In this document: one piece after another, positions 45,759-54,934 of the stretch | How the letters are laid out: every line of letters starts with the position of its first letter | How positions within the stretch are numbered: the stretch's first letter is position 1 | Assembly: GCF_900089955.1 (NCBI RefSeq) | Contig: NZ_FLQX01000013.1 | Coordinates: 1-62,294, forward strand | From: Candidatus Accumulibacter aalborgensis | GTDB lineage: Bacteria > Pseudomonadota > Gammaproteobacteria > Burkholderiales > Rhodocyclaceae | Direction: 5' to 3' | DNA: 62,294 nucleotides | Made by a program: the position numbers and the translations under genes | The notes under the pieces: generated by a model | What the model saw: the letters and a program-made list of their open reading frames with translations, nothing else | Databases searched by the model: none | Told to the model about the DNA's origin: nothing

Positions 45759-47528
45759 TCACCACAGGGTGCGCGTGTCGAGCCAGCTCACCCGCCCGGT
45801 CCTGCGCTTCACTTCGTTGTACATGTGCGCCGTTCCACCCGGCCCGTCGCCACCACCGCCATTCCACAGGCAAATGAAACGCACTTTGCTCACCCCCCAG
45901 GCGAGCGCGGTGTATAGCAGCCACAGATTGCAGCGCTCGAAGGCGTTCGCCTCTTCACCACTCGCGCTCCTGGGCAGGGCGCCGATTTCAATGGGCATGA
46001 TCCACGGCGCCTCTTCGAGGGTGGCGAGCAGGTTGAAGTAGCGTTCGCGCCAGCGCTCGCCGTTGCTGGCGGGAAGGATCGAGCGCTCGATGAATTCCGG
46101 CTCGTCGAAGGGCAACATCGGCTGCAAGCGGACGCCGCGCGCCCGACACGCTTCGAGAAACAACATGTCCCCGCCGCTAGCCGCCTGCGCTAGCGCCAGA
46201 TCCTCGGTACCGACGCCGAGCTGGTCGAGGGTTTGACCGATCTTCTCGGCCGCCAGGGCCTCGCGCTCGGCCGGAAAACGCGGCGGTACACGGCCTGCGG
46301 GGTCGATCATGTGCCCACTGAAGAGCAGCACCTGCCTCGGCTCGACAGGTGGCTTGCTGCGCGCGATCTCACGTTCGACAATGCCCAGAGCCACCGCCGT
46401 CTCGGCGGGGCGAAAGTCGATGTCCTGGAACAGGGTCAGCGTCAGGCGGCTCGATTCCAGCGCAAACCAGTCACGATTGGCCGCCGCCACCATATTGCCG
46501 TACTCCTTGCGCACGCTGTCGACCGGCTTGACCAGCAGGCACAGCTCGGCAAAACTGGCGCGCGCCCAGTAGTCCTTGCGGTTGCGCTCCTGCGCGGTCA
46601 GGCTGGCCCACTGCACGCCGCCGATCAGCCGCTCGATCACCGTCTGCTCGCTGTCGCCTGCGCAGTGCTGGCGCAGCACTTGCAGCGTCAGCGCGTTGAT
46701 GCCTGCATAATGATGCGTTGGGTCGGCGACGAAGGCCCGGTAATAGGGATCGATCGCCTCGCCGAGAGCGGCGTCCTCGTCGCTGGCGGCCGCGTGCATC
46801 TGTGCCGGAGTCAGCTCCGCCTGCCGCCAGCGCGCCATCCAGTTGTCCTTCTCAACGCGGCCGGCCTGCGCCCAGCATTCGGCATCCTGCGGATAGTCAT
46901 CGGTGAGCTGACGCACCCATTCACGCGCTTCTTCGAAGCGTCCCAGGCGACTGAGGCAGAGAGACTTCTTCTCGCGGCTAATCTTGTCGTCGCTGTCGAT
47001 GTCGAGGGCCCGTTCGAACTGTTCAAGCGCCAGATCGTACTGCTTGAGCTTGAGCAAGGCGTTACCGGCGCAGCGCTTGGCTTCCACGTGCAAGGCCCGC
47101 ATCGGCGTTTCGTCGGCGAGCAGCAGGATGTCGCCGGGCCGGTTTCTCTGCCGCGCGACTTCCATTCGGCTAGCCCAACTGGCATACGCGTCGGAGAACT
47201 CGTTGCGCTCGGCGAGTAGCAGGCGGCGCCATTCCGGCTGCTCGAGGTTGGGGATCAACTGAAAGACCGGACTCACCTTGCGCCGCGTCGAACTGGCCAT
47301 GCTGGCGCGCACCATCTCGGTCATGGCGTGACGGTCCGCCGCCAGGGTCGCCGGGTCGGGCGCTCCGTCGCGCAGCGAGTAGTGCAGCTTGCGGTCGGTG
47401 TAGATGTCGAAGGGCTGGTTGGGCCGCGGTCCCCGCACCAGCACCACGCCGCGCGCGCGCAGCGCGTGGCGAACGCCCAGTTCGTACCAGACGTTGTTGA
47501 GGCCACTATCAAGTGCGCGCTTGCTCAT
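45759..47528 (-). CDS. TPR/TRAFs-binding-domain (DUF4071) protein, apparently N-truncated
   Basis: This encodes 589 residues. After the start comes NNVWYELGVRHALRARGVVLV, the last part of a deoxyribosyltransferase/TIR-like Rossmann domain normally preceded by about 85 residues. Those residues are absent here and are not found in other frames upstream. TPR-like helices (about 140-240, including ALEQFERALDIDSDDKI) and the DUF4071 region (about 250-590) follow. GGAGG precedes the ATG well, so expression is likely. Family members are thought to sense or process nucleotides in stress or defence signalling; activity of this version is doubtful without the full domain. Confidence 0.72.
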   Translation of the reverse strand: MSKRALDSGLNNVWYELGVRHALRARGVVLVRGPRPNQPFDIYTDRKLHYSLRDGAPDPATLAADRHAMTEMVRASMASSTRRKVSPVFQLIPNLEQPEWRRLLLAERNEFSDAYASWASRMEVARQRNRPGDILLLADETPMRALHVEAKRCAGNALLKLKQYDLALEQFERALDIDSDDKISREKKSLCLSRLGRFEEAREWVRQLTDDYPQDAECWAQAGRVEKDNWMARWRQAELTPAQMHAAASDEDAALGEAIDPYYRAFVADPTHHYAGINALTLQVLRQHCAGDSEQTVIERLIGGVQWASLTAQERNRKDYWARASFAELCLLVKPVDSVRKEYGNMVAAANRDWFALESSRLTLTLFQDIDFRPAETAVALGIVEREIARSKPPVEPRQVLLFSGHMIDPAGRVPPRFPAEREALAAEKIGQTLDQLGVGTEDLALAQAASGGDMLFLEACRARGVRLQPMLPFDEPEFIERSILPASNGERWRERYFNLLATLEEAPWIMPIEIGALPRSASGEEANAFERCNLWLLYTALAWGVSKVRFICLWNGGGGDGPGGTAHMYNEVKRRTGRVSWLDTRTLW

Positions 47529-47907
47529 CACTACCTCCTGCCGGTCGATGGTCAATCGAGGACTGCGGCTTCAGTCTAGCAAGCCTTGACTTGATCGCAA
47601 ACTTTCCGATCTGGCCGTCCGGCCGCTGCGCTCGTCGCGTTCCGTAGGCTGGGGTGACGAAGGAACGCCAACGTAATCCCTGCCCTTCGCTGTTGGGCTG
47701 CGTTCCTCGCCCCAACCTTCGACCGCTCACCCCAAGCACGGGTCTTGTCGTCGAGGTCAATGACCGTCGCGATGCTGACGCTGTCAATGTCGGAGACGCG
47801 CCCTGCAAGCGCTGACCACACGACAGCGGCGAATCTGGGCGACAATGTCGGTAAACCAGGCGTTGCCGCTTACTTCCACGCCCCTCCATCGAGTCAGAAA
47901 ACACGCA
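47529..47907. other. Gap with a diverged GTAGG-family inverted repeat at 47643-47721
   Basis: No gene is convincing in these 379 bases. GTAGGCTGGGGTGACGAAGG is mirrored by GTTCCTCGCCCCAACCTTCG, making an imperfect hairpin of the same family as the elements at 23889 and 44716. The missing 5' part of the TRAFs-binding gene is not found in any frame here. Confidence 0.5.
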
Positions 47908-49044
47908 ATGAACAAGACCCCTGTGGCGCTGCTGGCGACCCTGTTGCTCACCGTCGCGCTCGCCGCCTGTCAGGACAAGGCGGCATCACCAAGCAAGACG
48001 CCGACCACGAAACCGGCGCTGACCGTCACCGCCGCCACCCCGCAAGCGCTCGACTGGCCGCTGACGATCGCCGCCAGCGGTAATATCGCTGCCTGGCAGG
48101 AAGCGATCATCGGCCCTGAACTGAGCAATTACCGGATCACCGAAGTGCGTGCCAACGTCGGCGACCGGGTCAGGAAGGGCGACGTGCTGGCGCGCATCGC
48201 CAGCGATACGGTCGACAGCGAACTGGCTGAAACGCGCGCCACAGTGGCCGAAGCCGAGGCAACGCTGGCCGAGGCAGGCGCCAACAACGAGCGCGCCAGG
48301 CAATTACGCGACAAGGGCTTCTACAGCCCGCAGCAGGGGATTCAGAGCCAGACCGCCGCCGATACGGCGCTTGCCCGGCTGAACGCTGCCAGGGCACGCC
48401 TGCACTCGGCCGAGTTGCGGCGCGCCCGGGCCGTAGTCCTCGCGCCTGACGACGGCATCATCTCGGCGCGCAGCGCCACCGTCGGTTCGCTGACGCAGCC
48501 CGACCAGGAGCTTTTTCGCCTGATACGCGGTGGGCGGCTCGAATGGCGCGCCGAAGTCACCGCCGCCGAACTGGCGCACTTCAAACCCGGTCTGACCGCA
48601 CGCCTGGAAACGCCTGACGGCGGCAGCGTCGCCGGCATCGTCCGTGCCGTTGCGCCGACCGTCGACCCGCAGACGCGCAACGGACTGATCTACGTAGACC
48701 TGACGCCGCAGGCCGCCCGGGCGCTCGCGGCCGGCATGTTCACCCGCGGCCGCTTCGAGCTGGCGCAGCGCCCGGCGCTGACCCTACCGCAGTCGGCGGT
48801 CCTGCTGCGCGAGGGCTTTGCCTACGTTTTCCGCCTCGACTCGGGCGGCGGCTCCGCCAGCGAGTCGGCCGGCAACACCCTGGCCAGGGTCGTGCAAACG
48901 AAGGTCGGCACTGGCCGCCGTAGCGGCGACCGAATCGAGATCACCAGCGGGCTCGACGCTGGCGCGCAGGTCGTCGCCAACGGCGGCGCATTTCTCGCCG
49001 ACGGCGACACGGTACGCGTCATCGCTGCCGGCCGACAGCCATGA
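47908..49044 (+). CDS. RND efflux periplasmic adaptor (lipoprotein)
   Basis: This encodes 378 residues. The signal peptide ends with a lipobox LAAC. The biotinyl-lipoyl hairpin (RITEVRANVGDRVRKGDVLARI) flanks a coiled coil (DSELAETRATVAEAEATLAEAG onward), followed by the beta-barrel and membrane-proximal domains. It links the inner-membrane pump to an outer-membrane channel. The next start overlaps as ATGA. Confidence 0.92.
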   Translation: MNKTPVALLATLLLTVALAACQDKAASPSKTPTTKPALTVTAATPQALDWPLTIAASGNIAAWQEAIIGPELSNYRITEVRANVGDRVRKGDVLARIASDTVDSELAETRATVAEAEATLAEAGANNERARQLRDKGFYSPQQGIQSQTAADTALARLNAARARLHSAELRRARAVVLAPDDGIISARSATVGSLTQPDQELFRLIRGGRLEWRAEVTAAELAHFKPGLTARLETPDGGSVAGIVRAVAPTVDPQTRNGLIYVDLTPQAARALAAGMFTRGRFELAQRPALTLPQSAVLLREGFAYVFRLDSGGGSASESAGNTLARVVQTKVGTGRRSGDRIEITSGLDAGAQVVANGGAFLADGDTVRVIAAGRQP

Positions 49045-52000
49045 ATGTCTCCTCGTGGTCGATCAGGAACCCGATTCCGTCGATTCTGCTCTTCGTCCTG
49101 CTCACCGTGCTCGGGCTGATGGCCTTCCGCGGAATGAAGATCCAGCAGTTCCCGGACGTCGACCTGCCGACGGTCACGGTCACTGCCAGCCTGCCCGGAG
49201 CTGCACCGGCGCAGATGGAAACCGAAGTGGCGCGCAAGATCGAGAACTCGGTCGCCACGCTGCAGGGTGTCAAGCACATCTATACCAAGGTGCAGGATGG
49301 CACGGCAACGGTCACCGTCGAATTCCGCCTCGAGAAGCCCAGCCAGGAGGCTGTCGACGACGTGCGCGATGCCGTTTCGCGCATCCGTTCCGATCTGCCG
49401 GGCGACCTCAAAGACCCGGTGATCGCCAGGGTCAGCCTCGCCGGAGCGCCGATCCTGACGTATACCGTCGCTTCCAGCCGGATGGACGGCGAAGCGCTCT
49501 CCTGGTTCGTCGACAACACCATCACCAAGGCCATTCTGAGTGTCCGCGGCGTCGGCGCCGTGTCGCGCGTCGGCGGGGTGAGCCGCGAAATCCGTATCGA
49601 GCTCGACCCGGCCCGCCTGCTCGCCTTGCGCACCACGGCCGCCGACGTTTCGCGCCAGTTGCGGCAAACGCAGCAGGAAGCTTCCGGCGGCCAGTCCGAT
49701 ATCGGCGGCGCCGAGCAGTCGGTGCGTACCATCGCCACGGTCGCGTCGGCCGAGGAACTCGGCGCGATGGAAATTGCGCTCACCGACGGCCGCCGGATTC
49801 GCCTGAACGAACTGGCGAAGGTCAGCGACACGGTCGCTGAGCAGCGCTCGGCAGCGCTCCTCAACGGTCAGCCGGTCGTCGGTTTCGAGATCGTCCGCGC
49901 GCGCGGCGCCGGAGAAGTCGAGGTCGCCGATGGCGTGCGCAGCAAACTGGAGCAACTCAAGCGCGAGCACTCCGACATCACGATCACCGAGGCCTTCAAT
50001 TTCGTTGACCCGGTAGTGGACAATTTCGAGGGGTCGATGTGGCTGCTGATCGAGGGCGCCATCCTGGCGGTGATCGTCGTCTGGCTCTTCCTGCGCGACT
50101 GGCGGGCGACTTTCGTTTCCGCCACCGCGCTGCCGCTGTCGATCATCCCGACCTTTGCCGCCATGCATCTGATGGGTTTCACGCTCAACGTCGTCACCTT
50201 GCTTTCGATGTCGCTGGTCGTCGGCATCCTGGTCGACGACGCCATCGTCGAAATCGAGAACATCATGCGCCACCTGCGCATGGGCAAGACGCCCTATCAG
50301 GCGGCGATGGAAGCCGCCGACGAGATCGGAATGGCGGTCATCGCGACGACCTTCGCGCTGATCGCCGTCTTTCTGCCCACCGCTTTCATGAGCGGCGTGG
50401 CGGGCAAGTTTTTCGTCCACTTCGGGTGGACAGCGGCGATTGCCGTCTTCTTCTCACTCGTCGTCGCGCGCATGCTGACGCCGATGATGGCCGCCTATAT
50501 CCTGCGACCACCAAAAACAACACCCGGCGAACCGCGCTGGCTGCGCATCTACACCGGCTGGGCCACCTGGTGTCTCAGGCACCGGCTGACGACGGCCCTC
50601 ACCGCCGCCATATTCTTCTGTGGCTCATTCGCCCTGCTGCCGCTGCTGTCGACCGGCTTCGTGCCGCCGGACGACCTGTCGCAGACGCAGGTCTACCTGT
50701 CGCTGCAGCCCGGCAGCACTTTCCGGGAGACGCTCGCCACCGCCGAAGCAGCCCGGCGAATGGTCGAGAAGAATCCGTACGTGAGAATGGTCTACACCGC
50801 CATCGGCGGTGGCGCGACGGGCAGCGACCCGTTTGCCGCGCGTGGGGCCGCCGAGGTGCGCAAGGCGACACTGACCATCAACATGACGCCGCGTGGCGAA
50901 CGCGGCGGGGTCAAGAAGCAGGAGGTAGAGCGGCAGTTGCGCGAGGCCCTGACGCTGCTGCCCGGCGCCCAGGTGAAAGTCGGCCTCGGCGGATCGAACG
51001 AGAAATACGTCCTCGTGCTGGCCAGCGAGAACGGCCCGCTGCTCGACGAACACGCCCGCACCGTCGAACGCGAATTGCGGACCATCCCCGGAGTCGGCGC
51101 GATCACCACGACCGCCAGCCTGGTTCGTCCAGAACTCGTCGTGCGGCCGAATTCTGCCGCCGCTGCCGACCTCGGCGTCACCACGGCAGCCATCGCCGAC
51201 GTGCTGCGCATCGCCACTGCCGGCGACTACGAGCAGAGCCTGGCCAAGCTCAACCTCGCGCAGCGCCAGATCCCCATCGTCGTCAAGCTGCCGCCGGCAG
51301 CGCGCCAGGATCTCGGCCTGCTCGAACGCCTGACCGTCGCCGGCAAGAACGGCCCGGTGATGATCGGCAGCGTCGCCAGCCTGCGCCTCTCCGGCGGCCC
51401 GGCCGAGATCGACCGCTACGACCGCCTGCGCAACATCAATTTCGAAATCGAACTCAACGGACAGCCGCTGGGCGAAGTCGAAAAGAACACGCTCGCCCTG
51501 CCCAGCCTGAAAGACCTGCCGCCGGGGATCATGCAGAGCACGGTCGGCGACGCCGAGGCGATGGGCGAACTGTTCCAGAGCTTTGGTCTGGCGATGCTCA
51601 CCGGAGTGCTCTGCATCTACATCGTGCTGGTCCTGCTGCTGAGGGATTTCGTCCAGCCGGCAACCATTCTCGCGGCCCTCGTCCTCTCGGTGCCGGGCGC
51701 TTTCCTGGCGCTCTTCGTCACCGGAACGGCGCTGTCGATGCCCTCGATGATCGGCCTGATCATGCTTATGGGGATCGCCACCAAGAACTCGATTCTGCTC
51801 GTCGACTACGTCATCCTGGCCCGCCGCGAACACGGCCTGGACCGCTGGAACGCCTTGCTCGACGCTTGCCGCAAGCGCGCCCGACCGATCATCATGACCA
51901 CCGTCGCCATGGGCGCCGGAATGCTGCCGATCGCCATCGGCCTCGGCACCGACCCCAGCTTCCGCGCGCCGATGGCCATCGTCGTCATCGGCGGGTTGAT

Positions 52001-52103
52001 CACCTCGACCTTCCTCAGCCTGCTGGTCATCCCGGTCGTCTTCACCTACGTCGACGACGCTGTCGGGCACCTGAAGAGGCTGCGCCCGAAGCGGCAGGGG
52101 TGA
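49041..52103 (+). CDS. RND family efflux pump permease (AcrB/HAE-1 like)
   Basis: This encodes 1020 residues with twelve membrane helices and two large periplasmic loops. The start NVSSWSIRNPIPSILLFVLLTVLGL and PGAAPAQMETEVARKIENSVA are typical of the family. Motif A is VVGILVDDAIVEIENIMRHL with the proton-relay aspartates. The C-terminal half has LIMLMGIATKNSILLVDY. Substrates may be drugs, solvents or metals; no local clue. No outer-membrane factor or regulator is adjacent. Confidence 0.94.
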   Translation: MNVSSWSIRNPIPSILLFVLLTVLGLMAFRGMKIQQFPDVDLPTVTVTASLPGAAPAQMETEVARKIENSVATLQGVKHIYTKVQDGTATVTVEFRLEKPSQEAVDDVRDAVSRIRSDLPGDLKDPVIARVSLAGAPILTYTVASSRMDGEALSWFVDNTITKAILSVRGVGAVSRVGGVSREIRIELDPARLLALRTTAADVSRQLRQTQQEASGGQSDIGGAEQSVRTIATVASAEELGAMEIALTDGRRIRLNELAKVSDTVAEQRSAALLNGQPVVGFEIVRARGAGEVEVADGVRSKLEQLKREHSDITITEAFNFVDPVVDNFEGSMWLLIEGAILAVIVVWLFLRDWRATFVSATALPLSIIPTFAAMHLMGFTLNVVTLLSMSLVVGILVDDAIVEIENIMRHLRMGKTPYQAAMEAADEIGMAVIATTFALIAVFLPTAFMSGVAGKFFVHFGWTAAIAVFFSLVVARMLTPMMAAYILRPPKTTPGEPRWLRIYTGWATWCLRHRLTTALTAAIFFCGSFALLPLLSTGFVPPDDLSQTQVYLSLQPGSTFRETLATAEAARRMVEKNPYVRMVYTAIGGGATGSDPFAARGAAEVRKATLTINMTPRGERGGVKKQEVERQLREALTLLPGAQVKVGLGGSNEKYVLVLASENGPLLDEHARTVERELRTIPGVGAITTTASLVRPELVVRPNSAAAADLGVTTAAIADVLRIATAGDYEQSLAKLNLAQRQIPIVVKLPPAARQDLGLLERLTVAGKNGPVMIGSVASLRLSGGPAEIDRYDRLRNINFEIELNGQPLGEVEKNTLALPSLKDLPPGIMQSTVGDAEAMGELFQSFGLAMLTGVLCIYIVLVLLLRDFVQPATILAALVLSVPGAFLALFVTGTALSMPSMIGLIMLMGIATKNSILLVDYVILARREHGLDRWNALLDACRKRARPIIMTTVAMGAGMLPIAIGLGTDPSFRAPMAIVVIGGLITSTFLSLLVIPVVFTYVDDAVGHLKRLRPKRQG

Positions 52104-52312
52104 TTGGCAAGCGGGTGGCCGCTCAGCCCCTTCAACAGCGTCGGGAGACCATCGATCCGGCGGGCGAGATCAGTCGCTCCAGGCACTTTTCTGCACGCGC
52201 CTTGACCGGCAGACCTGTTTTTTCTATCCTGCAAGCGTACACTGTGCTTAGCCACAACCGCTCCAGAAGCACTCACTCCCCGCACTCCACCCACATCGAC
52301 AAGAGGATTATC

Positions 52313-52738
52313 ATGATGGAAGAAAAGAGCACGCCCAAGAGGGCGACCGCTGCCAAGAAGACCGCAGCGAGCGCCGCGCCGACTGCCAGCGAGGCAAGCA
52401 AGACGCCGGCGGTCAAGAAAGCGCCACCGGCGGCCGCCGAGAAAAAAACGCCAGCCAGGAAAGCCGTCCAGACGCCGGAGATCGCAACCCAGCCGCCTCC
52501 TGCAGCCGAGACAGCAGCGGCGCCGGTCACCATCATCGCCGCGGCCACACCGGCCGAGACGGTCACGCCAGACCTGACACCAGCGCCGGCGAAGCCAAGT
52601 GCCGAGGAACGCTATCTAATGGTCCAGTCGGCAGCCTATTTCATCGCCGAAAGGAATGGTTTCCAGGGCTGTGATACGCATTACTGGGCGCTTGCCGAGC
52701 AGGAGATTGCCGCTCAACTCGGCGAAACGGCAGCCTAG
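52313..52738 (+). CDS. DUF2934 protein with Ala/Lys/Pro-rich N-terminus
   Basis: This encodes 141 residues. GAGG precedes the tandem ATG at 52313/52316. The first about 95 residues are low complexity (KKAPPAAAEKKTPARKA), like histone H1-like or PhaF-like tails that bind DNA or polyhydroxyalkanoate granules. The C-terminus AAYFIAERNGFQGCDTHYWALAEQEIA is the DUF2934 motif. Role unknown; nucleoid or granule association is inferred only from composition. Confidence 0.78.
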   Translation: MMEEKSTPKRATAAKKTAASAAPTASEASKTPAVKKAPPAAAEKKTPARKAVQTPEIATQPPPAAETAAAPVTIIAAATPAETVTPDLTPAPAKPSAEERYLMVQSAAYFIAERNGFQGCDTHYWALAEQEIAAQLGETAA

Positions 52739-52791
52739 CAACGTGCGGTCCGCTTTGCGGATCGTGCGCCACTGACAACGAGGACGAACGA

Positions 52792-53274
52792 ATGCGCAAG
52801 CGACTGATCACCGACGTCAAGCAAGGTAGCCCACCGGCGCCTGCCGACTGGCTCGATATCGAGCAACTGGCGGAGGTGGAAATCACCTCCGAAGACCCCG
52901 CCTATCCCATCGAATCCGCTCTCTTGCCCGGTGAAGGCAGCGGATGGCGCGCCGCGGCGCCCGGCAAGCAGTCGATCCGGATCCTTTTTACGCAGCCGCA
53001 GCGGCTGCGTAAAATACGGATCAGCTTTTTCGAGACGTCCGTGCAGCGGACGCAGGAGTATCTGCTGCGCTGGTCTGCCGACGGCGGACAATCGTTTCGG
53101 GAGATCGTCCGACAGCAATGGAACTTCAGCCCGCAAGCGTCGACTTCCGAGACCGAAGAGCATCAAGTCGAGCTTGCCGGGGTCAAGGTGCTCGAGTTGA
53201 TCATTACCCCGGACATCGGCAACGACGGCAACAACGACGCGGTCGCTTCTCTGGCCCAGCTTCGCGTCGCCTGA
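52792..53274 (+). CDS. Discoidin-like (galactose-binding-fold) hypothetical protein
   Basis: This encodes 160 residues without a signal peptide. AEVEITSEDPAYPIESAL opens, then GKQSIRILFTQPQRLRKIRISFFE and VLELIITPDIGNDGNNDAVASLAQLRV, which is the jelly-roll strand pattern of F5/8 type C-like domains. It is cytoplasmic by prediction, which is unusual for sugar-binding discoidins. Family function is unknown. Confidence 0.6.
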   Translation: MRKRLITDVKQGSPPAPADWLDIEQLAEVEITSEDPAYPIESALLPGEGSGWRAAAPGKQSIRILFTQPQRLRKIRISFFETSVQRTQEYLLRWSADGGQSFREIVRQQWNFSPQASTSETEEHQVELAGVKVLELIITPDIGNDGNNDAVASLAQLRVA

Positions 53275-53289
53275 TCGGGGCACGATGAG

Positions 53290-53307
53290 CGCGGCTGGCC
53301 GCGTTTT
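53290..53307 (+). terminator. Weak hairpin after the discoidin-like gene
   Basis: CGCGG/CCGCG with a CTGG loop is followed by four T. It is short and may be only a weak terminator for the rightward genes. Confidence 0.35.
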
Positions 53308-53404
53308 CGCCCGGCCGGCTGCAACCCTGTCTGTAAGGGCCGCAACTCGTGGCTCCGGCAGGAGGACGGGCTGATTCTGTGTCGCGGCGGAGAGCCACGT
53401 CGCA

Positions 53405-54934
53405 TCACGAGTAGCTCTTGTAGAACGCCTCAGCGGTAAACTTCACAAACTCCTCCGTCTTCTGCTGACCGCGTGCAATGACCTGCCACGGCTCCAGTCG
53501 CGCTATCTCGGTCTGCAGCTCTCTCGCCGTCCTGGCGCTGCACCCGAGGATGTCTTGAACCGACGCCGCCGCAACGCCGTCGCACTGGAAGATGTACGCG
53601 AATTCCAGCAGTTCCTGAAAGTTGAAAAATTTCTGCTGGTAGTCATTGGGCGACTGGCTGGCAAAGAAGACCACGACGCCCTTGGAACGTCCCTCGCGGA
53701 TTATGCGCTGGAGGAACATGTTCTTCTGGCTGAGGTAGTTGTGGGCCTCGTCGATGACCAGGATGGTTCGAATCGTCCGCCGGCCCTCCATCACGGGGCT
53801 ATCGGGCAGAGTGGCCATCTCCTTGTAGAGCCGCTCGATGACGAGGTACGCCACCAGTTCCTTGAGGACGGGCATCGCGTGCACGTCGATCAGCATCGTT
53901 CGGTTGGCGACTCGGTCCATGGGTGCGCCTTCGCTGCCATGGCGCCAGAACAGATCGAAGTCGGACAGGTCGCGCAGGACCTCAATAAGACTGTCGTCCT
54001 TCTTGCCGTCCTCTTCGTACGCCGCTGCAGCGATTTCGAGAACGTCGGGGAAGTCCGGATAGGGCGTGGCCGAACCGGCCCGCTTGGCGTAGGCGGCCCG
54101 AATCGCCTCCGTCAGTGCGCCCTTCTGCACGACGCCAAGCTTGCTGCTGATCGACGCAAAGCTCTCGGCCTTCTCGCGCGCCGATACGTTGATCGTTTGC
54201 TCGTCGTACGCCGGCAGGATGAAAGGATTGATCGGCAGACTTTGCCCGCCTTGCAGCAAGCGGAAGGGCTGCACCCGCGCCAGTTCCAGAAACCTTGCGT
54301 TATCAACCACGTCTCCTTTGTAATCGAAGTAGACGAAGTTGATCTGGAAACTCGACTGTATACGGATGTCGGTCAGTATTTTCAGGAGAAACTGCGTCTT
54401 GCCGACGCCGGGCTTGCCCATGATGGCCAAGTGCGAATTGGCGTGTCTGGTTGTGTTGTTCAATTCCATGACCAGCTCGGTCCGCTGCAATAGAGTCCGT
54501 CCGATGAAGATATCGAGGCCACTGCCGAGTTGCTCGCGCCGGCCGGCGAATTCCACCTCATCCACCAGCCGTCGGATCAGGGCCTCGCCGCTGTCGCCGG
54601 TCTCGTGGAACATCTGCGCCAGCAGCGCAGCACCGCTGTCGACGTGGTTCTTGACGATCGATCGATTGGAGAAAAATTCATCCTCACTGAAATCCCGTTT
54701 GCCGTAGGTGTGAGCAATCAGCGTGCGTAGAAACACCTCATCTTCACCAACGAAGGTCGGCCGCTTCATTTCACCGCCGCTGAAGCTCGGGCTTTGCGCA
54801 ACCCTCGATCCCTCCTTCACCAAAGACAGCGTGAAGGCGATCCGCGCCAGCGTGGCCTTTTCCAGTTTGGTCTGGAAACGGAGCGCGCTCAGTACTTCAT
54901 CGGCCTCGCTTGAGGTGTAGAGACGGTCAGCCAT
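53405..54934 (-). CDS. dndE: DndE domain fused to a HerA/DUF87-type ATPase
   Basis: This encodes 509 residues. Residues 10-110 match DndE: LRFQTKLEKATLARIAFTLSL and SGGEMKRPTFVGEDEVFLRT; in Dnd systems DndE is a small stand-alone DNA-binding protein. From about 165 the protein is a HerA-like ATPase: Walker A GKPGVGKTQ, FVYFDYKGD, Walker B TILVIDEAHNYLS and the sensor FFASQSPNDY. Such ATPases pump DNA or remodel nuclease complexes. It overlaps the dndD end by 8 bases and is the last gene of the operon. Confidence 0.88.
   Translation of the reverse strand: MADRLYTSSEADEVLSALRFQTKLEKATLARIAFTLSLVKEGSRVAQSPSFSGGEMKRPTFVGEDEVFLRTLIAHTYGKRDFSEDEFFSNRSIVKNHVDSGAALLAQMFHETGDSGEALIRRLVDEVEFAGRREQLGSGLDIFIGRTLLQRTELVMELNNTTRHANSHLAIMGKPGVGKTQFLLKILTDIRIQSSFQINFVYFDYKGDVVDNARFLELARVQPFRLLQGGQSLPINPFILPAYDEQTINVSAREKAESFASISSKLGVVQKGALTEAIRAAYAKRAGSATPYPDFPDVLEIAAAAYEEDGKKDDSLIEVLRDLSDFDLFWRHGSEGAPMDRVANRTMLIDVHAMPVLKELVAYLVIERLYKEMATLPDSPVMEGRRTIRTILVIDEAHNYLSQKNMFLQRIIREGRSKGVVVFFASQSPNDYQQKFFNFQELLEFAYIFQCDGVAAASVQDILGCSARTARELQTEIARLEPWQVIARGQQKTEEFVKFTAEAFYKSYS

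Noticed and set aside
50039-52312. Long open frame overlapping the RND permease in another frame
   Set aside because: The permease frame carries all family motifs. Only the last 426 bases of this open frame (from 52313) form a real gene, DUF2934.
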